Below, one piece after another: positions 1 to 5,080 of a stretch of DNA of 5,080 nucleotides; the stretch's first letter is position 1, and every line of letters starts with the position of its first letter. Origin of the DNA: Candidatus Poseidoniaceae archaeon. Its GTDB lineage: Archaea; Thermoplasmatota; Poseidoniia; Poseidoniales; Poseidoniaceae. Position numbers and translations under genes: made by a program. The notes under the pieces are model-generated. The model did no database searches, had not been told where the DNA came from, and saw only the letters and a list, made by a program, of their open reading frames with translations. Location: NCBI GenBank assembly GCA_022451765.1, contig JAKUNY010000117.1:1-5080 (forward strand). The letters run 5' to 3'.

Positions 1-154
1 GGTGTCCTCCGTCCATAATTGTCGGAATTGCTAATTTTTGAGGACGAGTGAAGTCAGGAAATTTTTCCCTGAACCAATTCCGGACTGGCGGACAGAATTT
101 GTCCATGAGAGCATCCGTTTCCGTCGGATGTTCGAGATATGTTATCTCAGGCAT
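1..154 (-). CDS. Lhr-like SF2 helicase, N-terminal fragment (runs off left edge)
   Basis: Only the first 51 codons are inside the window, reading from ATG at 154 down to base 1 with no stop. The protein starts MPEITYLEHP and continues with a stretch containing PPVRNWFREKF, then RPQKLAIPTIMDGG at about residues 38-50. The pattern 'V-x-x-WF-x-x-x-F ... PQ-x-x-AIP-x-I-x-x-G' is the Q-motif region that precedes Walker A in DEAD/DEAH-type superfamily 2 helicases, and the WF-containing version is typical of Lhr (large helicase-related) proteins. Those are ATP-dependent 3'-5' DNA helicases linked to repair. The ATPase motifs lie outside the window, so the family call rests on this short segment. ATG 154 is the first in-frame start after the stop of the upstream ferredoxin gene, with GGTGA seven bases before it. 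The gene probably shares a transcript with the ferredoxin gene. Another SF2 helicase subfamily remains possible. Confidence 0.65.
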   Translation of the reverse strand, partial: MPEITYLEHPTETDALMDKFCPPVRNWFREKFPDFTRPQKLAIPTIMDGGH

Positions 155-161
155 ATTTTTT

Positions 162-166
162 TCACC
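162..166 (-). promoter_or_regulatory. Shine-Dalgarno for the Lhr-like gene
   Basis: On the minus strand GGTGA lies seven bases before ATG 154, followed by an A-rich spacer. It matches part of the archaeal consensus GGAGGTGAT. It supports ATG 154 as the start and independent translation initiation downstream of the ferredoxin gene. Confidence 0.55.
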
Positions 167-220
167 AATCTCAGTGTGTTGGAGGCGTGGTGAGATAGAT
201 ATGAGTGTTTCGTTTTTTCC

Positions 221-535
221 CTAAGCCCATCCAAGACCTTTTTTGCCCCATCGACGTATTTGCTCGGTCTCAGGATCATCACTTGTGGTCAAGAGTGGTG
301 AGGTAAGTGATATTGGCGGCATCAGTATCTCGTGCAACGCCTTGGTCGGGCACGAACCAATGCACGAAAGGCATCCAACGCACTGCGATGCAATCACGAC
401 AACGGGACGCTTCTTGTGTTTACGTTCAGGTGGGTTTGTTGCGAGTGGTAGCAGAGCTTCGAACGGACAATGTGGTATGCACAAATCACAACCAGTGCAA
501 TCCGCATCAGTGATGGCCACCATTGATTGTCCCAT
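221..535 (-). CDS. 2[4Fe-4S] ferredoxin-like protein, 104 aa
   Basis: A small, probably cytoplasmic iron-sulfur electron carrier. Two complete C-x2-C-x2-C-x3-C-P motifs are visible: C13, C16, C19, C23 (CTGCDLCIPHCP) and C52, C55, C58, C62 (CVGCLSCIGSCP). This is the hallmark of bacterial-type ferredoxins carrying two [4Fe-4S] clusters. No other catalytic domain, signal peptide or membrane segment is visible. The 28-residue spacer between the motifs is longer than in minimal clostridial ferredoxins and contains a basic PERKHKKRP stretch. About 40 residues follow the second motif, ending in a charged tail (GKKGLGWA). The start could be Met1 (535, with AGGGA five bases upstream at 541-545) or Met5 (523), which would give the more typical short N-terminus MVAITDADC. 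It is first in a minus-strand pair with the Lhr-like gene, separated by 66 bp. The redox partner cannot be told; an RnfB-like or oxidoreductase-associated ferredoxin is possible. Confidence 0.9.
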   Translation of the reverse strand: MGQSMVAITDADCTGCDLCIPHCPFEALLPLATNPPERKHKKRPVVVIASQCVGCLSCIGSCPTKALHEILMPPISLTSPLLTTSDDPETEQIRRWGKKGLGWA

Positions 536-630
536 GGCATTCCCTAGATGCTTAGGTTTTTGAATCCGAGCCTTTCATCCAGTGGTCAAGTTGAAATGCC
601 ATATCCATCAGCACGGTAGGAGGGGATTTC
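536..630. promoter_or_regulatory. Divergent intergenic region between ferredoxin gene and glyS
   Basis: This 95-bp gap separates two divergently transcribed genes, so it must contain or overlap promoters for both. I found no convincing archaeal BRE/TATA element on either strand. The AT-richest pieces are around 554-565 and 598-608, and neither matches a TTTATATA-like box. The only clear signal is the glyS ribosome binding site at its right end. The assignment follows from gene geometry, not from recognised motifs. Confidence 0.45.
618..627 (+). promoter_or_regulatory. Strong Shine-Dalgarno fixing the TTG start of glyS
   Basis: GGAGGGGAT (619-627) matches the archaeal consensus GGAGGTGAT at 8 of 9 positions, and its GGAGG core ends seven bases before TTG 631. 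The next in-frame ATG is codon 14, inside conserved synthetase sequence, so this site is what identifies TTG as the real initiation codon. Confidence 0.8.
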
Positions 631-2307
631 TTGTCAAAGGATGATGCACGCCTGGAACGGTTGCACGGTATGTTGCGCCAGCGTGGAATTCTCCTGCCAG
701 CCTTTGATTTGTATGGCGGTGCAAAGGGCCTCTATGATTTTGGACCAATCGGTGGTAGACTTCGCTCAAAAATGAACCAAGTTTGGCTTGACCATTGGCT
801 TGCACTCGGAAACGTAACGGAAATCTCCTGTCCCACCGTCACTCCGTACGAAGTTCTTGAAGCAAGTGGGCACGTGGGCGAATTCTCGGATTTTATGACA
901 GTATGTGGTCAATGCAACGAAGCGAGCAGAGCGGATACGCTTTTGGAAAATCACCATCCAAACCCCGACGCATTGAGTAAATCTGAACTTCAATCATTGT
1001 TGAAGGAAGTGAATCCTGAATGTCCTAATTGTTCAGCCCAAAACTGGAGCGAAATCAGCGCAGAGAATCTGATGTTTTCAACCCCAATTGGCGCAGGCAG
1101 TTCAGGTCGGCAAGGATTCATGCGCCCAGAGACTGCACAAGGAATGTTCACCTCATTTCCTGCGTTGTACCGTCACTTCCGAGAACGTCTCCCGTTTGGT
1201 GCAATGCAGGTTGGAAAGGGTTACAGAAATGAGATTTCCCCTCGACAAGGAATGATTCGACTTCGTGAGTTCAACATGGCTGAACTTGAATATTTCATCG
1301 ATCCAAATCAGACACCAGAACACGACTTTTCATCGTGGGCTGCAATTGAATTTCGTCTCGTGGATGGTGAAGGAAATGTACACACAATGGCTCTTGACCA
1401 GGCAGTAACATCCAATCTCATCCGCCACCCAACCGTTGGAGTCTTTATGGGGAGAACCTATGATTTCCTCGTAGGAATCGGTATCGATTCTTCTCGATTG
1501 AGGTTCCGTCAACACGCTGCTGATGAAATGGCACACTACGCAAGCGACTGCTGGGATGTTGAAATCGATGGATCATACGGTTGGATCGAATGTGTTGGTA
1601 TCGCCCATCGTGGTTGTTACGACCTCGAAGCCCATGAGAAAGCCACCGGAAAATCACTCCGTGCTCGTCGTGAATTTATTGAACCGAAAATTGTCGAAAT
1701 CGATGGCTGGACGATCGATGGAGGGGCAGCGGGTCCAGCGTTTCGTGCAGATGCCGGTCAAGTGAAAGCAATTGTCGAATCATTTGAGGCTGAAGTGCAA
1801 TTCCCTGTTGATGTAACCCTTTCTGATGGTCGTTCTCTTACAGTAAAACCAGAACACGTCAAGCGTGTTCAGAAAACCGTCAAAGAAACAGGTGAATGGT
1901 TCATACCCCATGTTGTCGAACCTGCTTTCGGAATTGATCGAATTCTTTGGCATGTTCTGGACCATGCATACGAAGAAACAGAGAAGGGTGGAGAGCCGTA
2001 TAGGATGCTTAAACTCTCAAACTCCATAGCACCAATTGATGTTGCAATACTCCCCCTCTTTGAGAAAGATGGGATGGACAAATTAGCATACGAATTGCAC
2101 CAACGATGTTGCCAAAAGGCAGGTCTTGTTTCCCTTTATGACGGCAGTGGTTCGATTGGGAAACGTTACGCCCGAGCGGATGAAGTAGGCATTCCAATGT
2201 GTGTGACGATCGATCATCAATCCTTGGAGGATCGTACCGTCACTGTTCGGAATCGAGATGACGCCACGCAGACACGCCTTTCAATCGATGATTTACCGTT
2301 CTTTTGA
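631..2307 (+). CDS. glyS: Glycyl-tRNA synthetase, archaeal/eukaryotic type (class II)
   Basis: A cytosolic class IIa enzyme that joins glycine to tRNA-Gly using ATP. The 558 residues match the usual length of archaeal single-chain GlyRS. The N-terminus has the family pattern RGILLPAFDLYGG...GLYDFGPIGG (residues 19-42). C92/C95 (CGQC) and C131/C134 (CPNC) form the zinc-ribbon-like insertion typical of archaeal enzymes, just before NLMFSTPIG. Active-site landmarks are RPETAQGMF (165-173), the motif 2 region RNEISPRQGMIRLREF (199-214), LRFRQH...EMAHYA...DCWD (290-309), GWIECVG (317-323) and motif 3 FGIDRIL (433-439). The C-terminal anticodon-binding domain runs from about APIDVAILPLF (467) through YDGSGSIGKRYARADE (503-518) to the end. 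H326 replaces the Asp I recall at the ADR position of many archaeal and eukaryotic homologues, a minor variation. The TTG start is chosen on the Shine-Dalgarno and family N-terminus. rfcL follows after 41 bp, so an operon is likely. Confidence 0.97.
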   Translation: MSKDDARLERLHGMLRQRGILLPAFDLYGGAKGLYDFGPIGGRLRSKMNQVWLDHWLALGNVTEISCPTVTPYEVLEASGHVGEFSDFMTVCGQCNEASRADTLLENHHPNPDALSKSELQSLLKEVNPECPNCSAQNWSEISAENLMFSTPIGAGSSGRQGFMRPETAQGMFTSFPALYRHFRERLPFGAMQVGKGYRNEISPRQGMIRLREFNMAELEYFIDPNQTPEHDFSSWAAIEFRLVDGEGNVHTMALDQAVTSNLIRHPTVGVFMGRTYDFLVGIGIDSSRLRFRQHAADEMAHYASDCWDVEIDGSYGWIECVGIAHRGCYDLEAHEKATGKSLRARREFIEPKIVEIDGWTIDGGAAGPAFRADAGQVKAIVESFEAEVQFPVDVTLSDGRSLTVKPEHVKRVQKTVKETGEWFIPHVVEPAFGIDRILWHVLDHAYEETEKGGEPYRMLKLSNSIAPIDVAILPLFEKDGMDKLAYELHQRCCQKAGLVSLYDGSGSIGKRYARADEVGIPMCVTIDHQSLEDRTVTVRNRDDATQTRLSIDDLPFF

Positions 2308-2348
2308 GAAAAGAACATCTTCAAGAACCGTCGTGAGTATCGAAATCT

Positions 2349-3872
2349 ATGAGCGGTGCTTCAGATTGGACAGAACGGCACCGACCAACCTCCGAACATC
2401 AACTTGAAGGCAACGACGCCCAACGACGCAAAATCCGAGAATGGTTGGATGGTTGGGTCAATGGTCAACCGAAAAAGAAAGGAATTCTCTTGATCGGTCC
2501 GCCCGGTGTCGGGAAGACCACGGTTGCACGGGCTATTGCCCAAGACATGGGCTGGACTGTAATCGAGCTCAATGCAAGCGATACACGCAATGCTGTAGCC
2601 ATTCGCAAAGCAGCGACGCAATCCTCTACGCACCGCTCTCTTTTTCATGACCCAACCAAACCTCATCAACGTACACTCATCTTGTTGGATGAAGTCGATC
2701 ACATAGGCGGTGGGCTGCGAGCTGTTAGTGAAGATCGTATCAAGAAAGGAATCGAAGATGACGAATCTGTATCGCTTTCGGGAGATTCTGGAGGGAAGGC
2801 CGAATTATTGAGACTTCTCGAGTCCACAAAACAGCCAGTTATTCTTGCTTGCAATGACGTCATGGGTCTTTGGGGTCGTTCATCATCCACGTGGCGCAAC
2901 ACAAAGGACAGATTCAGTCGTCATTTGAAAACCATAACGTTTGACAGAGTATCAGACGAAGCACTGCGACGCATTGCACGACGGGTCCTGCGCCAAGAAT
3001 CGATTGAATACACAAACGAAGCCATCTATGCATTGGTTAAAGGAAACCATGGTGACCTACGGGCCTTGGTCCGGGATTTGCAAGTACTTTCCTCAGGAGG
3101 TCTTCAAAAATTGGAGTCGGATATGGTGCTTCAACATCTTGAGGCTGGCGTTCGTGACATGACCACAGAGGTCTTCCCAGGTATGGAATCCCTTTACAGG
3201 TCCAAGCTTGCTACAGATGCAGTTTCAACGGGACGTAGCATCGACAAGCAACCATCTGATTTGATGAACTGGGTTCACTGGAACAATGCTTCTCTTTTCG
3301 AAACGGCAGCCATGCGGCGAGGATCAGATGCTTTGGTTCTCGCTGACCGCTCAGTTGAAAGCAGATACCGCGACCTTGCACATCATTCGTCTTATTGGAC
3401 GCTTCACTTGGCTTCTTTATCTGCCAGTGTTGCAAATGAAAAAGAACTACCAAACCGAATTTATCCAAGTTATCCAAACTATTTGAGGCGATCAGGTTCG
3501 TGGGCTCGACCTGCTATTATCAATCACTTGGCAGATGTTTCCAAAACAAGTCGCTCCACGGTTCGCCGTGAATTTATGCCGCTTCTCAGCCTCCTTCACC
3601 AAGAGAATCCAGTTTTCGGAGATCCAAACCGCTTCGAAATATCTCTGGCACTTGGTTTAACTGCGGATGAGCATGTCGCCCTCTGTAATTTGCCCGTTTC
3701 CCGAAAATCGACAAAAGCCATCGTGCAAGCATACGAACAAGCAGAGGAAAAATGGAGAGTTCCAGTCATTGATTCGGTGCTGGATACGTTGGAGAAAGAT
3801 TCCGATCCTGAACAGGAATCAGAGCCAGAACCAGAACCTCATCGTGATTCAGCCCAACGGACCTTGTTCTGA
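2349..3872 (+). CDS. rfcL: Replication factor C large subunit (clamp loader ATPase)
   Basis: The large subunit of the archaeal clamp loader, which with RfcS opens PCNA and loads it onto primer-template DNA using ATP. The N-terminus WTERHRPTSEHQLEGN (7-22) corresponds to the family's W-x-E-K-Y-R-P box. Walker A is GPPGVGKT (50-57), followed by VIELNASDTR (71-80), a clamp-loader signature. Walker B is ILLDEVD (111-117), sensor 1 is ILACND (165-170) and the sensor 2 region is GNHGDLRAL (232-240). A helical collar-type region fills about 270-475. The tail (482-507) is acidic with an EPEPEP run and ends in QRTLF, resembling the start of a PCNA-interacting (PIP) motif. The 507-residue length is near family norm. 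There is a charged insertion of about 20 residues between Walker B and sensor 1. ATG 2349 is the first in-frame start after TGA 2334-2336; no close Shine-Dalgarno is seen (GTGA twelve bases away). Its 3' end overlaps trkH by 24 bp. Confidence 0.96.
   Translation: MSGASDWTERHRPTSEHQLEGNDAQRRKIREWLDGWVNGQPKKKGILLIGPPGVGKTTVARAIAQDMGWTVIELNASDTRNAVAIRKAATQSSTHRSLFHDPTKPHQRTLILLDEVDHIGGGLRAVSEDRIKKGIEDDESVSLSGDSGGKAELLRLLESTKQPVILACNDVMGLWGRSSSTWRNTKDRFSRHLKTITFDRVSDEALRRIARRVLRQESIEYTNEAIYALVKGNHGDLRALVRDLQVLSSGGLQKLESDMVLQHLEAGVRDMTTEVFPGMESLYRSKLATDAVSTGRSIDKQPSDLMNWVHWNNASLFETAAMRRGSDALVLADRSVESRYRDLAHHSSYWTLHLASLSASVANEKELPNRIYPSYPNYLRRSGSWARPAIINHLADVSKTSRSTVRREFMPLLSLLHQENPVFGDPNRFEISLALGLTADEHVALCNLPVSRKSTKAIVQAYEQAEEKWRVPVIDSVLDTLEKDSDPEQESEPEPEPHRDSAQRTLF
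3849..3872. other. Convergent 3' overlap of rfcL and trkH
   Basis: The last eight codons of rfcL and of trkH occupy the same 24 bp in opposite directions, with codon boundaries aligned. Each TGA stop lies opposite a TCA serine codon of the other gene (RfcL S501, TrkH S403). The block is an imperfect palindrome of the form TCAGnnCAA...TTGnnCTGA, 16 of 24 positions agreeing with its own reverse complement. There is no spacer for a separate terminator, so transcripts from the two strands must overlap at their 3' ends or terminate within coding sequence. No T-rich terminator is visible here. Confidence 0.85.
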
Positions 3873-5080
3873 TTCCTCGTGAGGCTCCCGAGAAATCATG
3901 CGTCTTAACCGAGCCAACGCACCTCTTGGAGCTTGGTCCTTTGATTCAGACCGCCACGTGTGAGGATGCAACAAGATGACTGCTGTTAGCAATTCAAGAC
4001 GACCGAACCACATCAATATCGATGTCAGCAGAAGAGCACCAGAATTCAATCCTGCCCAGGTATTGCTCGGACCGTAGTTTCCTATGGTTGGTCCGGTGTT
4101 TCCAAGGCTAGAGGCAACAAGAGCTAATATGGATTCAAAATCTTCCCCTGGTACAATAAACGCAAGCAAAATGGATGCGATAGCGAAGAGACCAATCCAA
4201 ACAAACAACATTCCTACGATGAGTCCGAGTTGTTGATTCCCAACAACTTCTCCATTCATTCGGATGGTTTGCACTTTTCTTGGCTGTGCAATACGTACTA
4301 ATTCTCGCATCGCAACTTTGAATGCAAGATTGACTCGAAGAAGTTTCAATCCTCCGCTCGTGCTTCCTGCGGAGGCTCCCACAATCATGAGAACGAAAAG
4401 GAAGAGGTGTGTAACGACCGGCCATTGCATGTAATCAGTGGATGTGTAACCTGTTGAGGTACCAATCGATACGACATGGAAGAGTGAATCGATGAAAGAG
4501 TCCATCGTCGTGTAGTCACGTGTTGCTAACAATGCAATGGTGATAAACAAAAAGGTGGTTAGGATATAGACAAGATAATTCTTGAATTCTTCGTCTTGTG
4601 TTGCCTTACGGAATTGTCCTTCTCGAATGAACCACAGTAGGGTGAAATTGATTCCTCCAATAAACATGAACAGGATAATGATCAACTCAATTGTGTAGGA
4701 TTCAAAATGTCCAATGCTGCCATCATAGGTTGAAAATCCACCCGTGGGCATTGTCGTTAGCGCGTGATTGATTGAATCAAACAAATCCATTCCTCCAATG
4801 CTCAGTAAAAGACCAAACTCCAAGACTGTAAGCGCAAAATAAAGCCCCCACAATGCAAGAGCAGTTTCTTGGAGTTTGGGCTTGAGACGTGAGAGTGAAG
4901 GTCCGGTTAACTCAGCCCGGGCGAGGGCCATTCCACCACCAATGACGCGTGAGAGAATCATCATCCCGAGCATGATAATCCCCATGCCTCCAAACCATTG
5001 GGTAAGTGACCGCCACCAGAGGAGTCCTCGCGGCTGGGGGTTGATGCAATCCATACCTGGTAAGCAATTTGGGCTCATGG
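3849..5080 (-). CDS. trkH: TrkH/KtrB-family potassium uptake transporter, 5'-truncated
   Basis: An integral membrane K+ translocating subunit that normally works with a cytoplasmic TrkA/KtrA regulator; no such gene is in the window. The 409 visible residues contain the family block WWRSLTQWFGGMGII (21-35) and three of the four pore loops: TTMPTGGFST (108-117), IGTSTGYTSTD (205-215) and SSLGNTGPTIG (323-333). Each has the conserved filter glycine. GASAGSTSGGLK (234-245) is the intramembrane gating-loop signature, and MWFGRLELLT (356-365) is the usual last-helix motif. Hydrophobic helices are visible near 72-93, 129-150, 169-186, 220-237, 283-309 and 347-370. About 40 polar, basic then acidic residues form a cytoplasmic tail. 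The ATG at 5078 is almost certainly internal: the first pore loop and preceding helices, roughly 80-100 residues, should lie beyond the right edge. The stop TGA at 3851-3849 overlaps rfcL. Confidence 0.95.
   Translation of the reverse strand, partial: MSPNCLPGMDCINPQPRGLLWWRSLTQWFGGMGIIMLGMMILSRVIGGGMALARAELTGPSLSRLKPKLQETALALWGLYFALTVLEFGLLLSIGGMDLFDSINHALTTMPTGGFSTYDGSIGHFESYTIELIIILFMFIGGINFTLLWFIREGQFRKATQDEEFKNYLVYILTTFLFITIALLATRDYTTMDSFIDSLFHVVSIGTSTGYTSTDYMQWPVVTHLFLFVLMIVGASAGSTSGGLKLLRVNLAFKVAMRELVRIAQPRKVQTIRMNGEVVGNQQLGLIVGMLFVWIGLFAIASILLAFIVPGEDFESILALVASSLGNTGPTIGNYGPSNTWAGLNSGALLLTSILMWFGRLELLTAVILLHPHTWRSESKDQAPRGALARLRRMISREPHEESEQGPLG

Noticed and set aside
191..205. A TATA-like stretch (CATATCTAT on the minus strand) that could be a separate promoter for the Lhr-like gene.
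   Set aside because: The match to an archaeal TATA box is poor, there is no BRE, and the same-strand spacing fits co-transcription with the ferredoxin gene.
208..218. A T-run on the plus strand as a terminator.
   Set aside because: No plus-strand gene ends there, and on the minus strand it is just an A-run in the ferredoxin/lhr spacer with no stem before it.
243..563. A 106-codon plus-strand open frame opposite the ferredoxin gene.
   Set aside because: It is antisense to a clear two-cluster ferredoxin, has low-complexity composition driven by the complement of Cys/Pro codons, and shows no recognisable domain or ribosome site.
598..608. CCATATCCAT as a TATA box for glyS.
   Set aside because: It would place transcription start at about 628, after the Shine-Dalgarno that clearly serves the TTG start, so it cannot be the promoter that produces that leader.
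3822..3839. Threefold GAR-CCN repeat as a mobile or regulatory repeat.
   Set aside because: It encodes the EPEPEP run in the acidic RfcL tail, in frame and with varied third positions, so it is a coding low-complexity linker.
4135..4425. A 96-codon minus-strand open frame within trkH.
   Set aside because: It is an alternate frame of the pore-protein gene, whose own frame carries conserved TrkH motifs throughout. Its product is Ser/Arg/His-rich with no family character.
1..5080. Possible defence, mobile or CRISPR-type system.
   Set aside because: All genes belong to known housekeeping families. I found no long direct or inverted repeats, integrase, transposase, nuclease cassette or tRNA-flanked insertion.

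Overview
The window reads as ordinary housekeeping chromosome from an archaeon. Two genes settle the domain: a single-chain archaeal/eukaryotic-type glycyl-tRNA synthetase with a zinc-ribbon insertion, and a replication factor C large subunit (clamp loader). Mid-40s GC by eye, dense gene packing and protein styles resembling uncultivated marine Euryarchaeota make Candidatus Poseidoniales (Marine Group II, Thermoplasmatota) my best guess. That placement is inference from remembered protein character, not a search.

Layout. Bases 1-154 (minus) hold the first 51 codons of a gene running off the left edge; its N-terminus looks like the Q-motif region of an Lhr-type superfamily 2 helicase. Upstream of it on the same strand, 66 bp away, is a complete small 2[4Fe-4S] ferredoxin-like gene (221-535). 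A 95-bp divergent intergenic region (536-630) separates this minus-strand pair from a plus-strand pair. That pair is glyS (631-2307, TTG start behind a strong Shine-Dalgarno) and rfcL (2349-3872), separated by 41 bp and probably co-transcribed. From the right edge, a 5'-truncated trkH-type potassium transporter gene (3849-5080, minus) converges on rfcL, and the two 3' ends overlap by 24 bp.

The genes cover translation (glyS), DNA replication (rfcL), probable DNA repair or helicase activity (lhr-like), electron transfer (ferredoxin) and ion homeostasis (trkH). Apart from the two same-strand pairs, nothing ties them into one pathway. There is no RNA gene, CRISPR array, insertion sequence, attachment site or long repeat, and no intergenic stretch exceeds about 95 bp.

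I do not see an undescribed system. The most interesting details are at the rfcL/trkH junction. The RfcL C-terminus ends in what looks like a clamp-binding (PIP-like) motif cut short by its stop codon. The two genes overlap there in codon register, each stop lying opposite a serine codon of the other, within an imperfect palindrome. RfcL also carries a charged insertion between Walker B and sensor 1.
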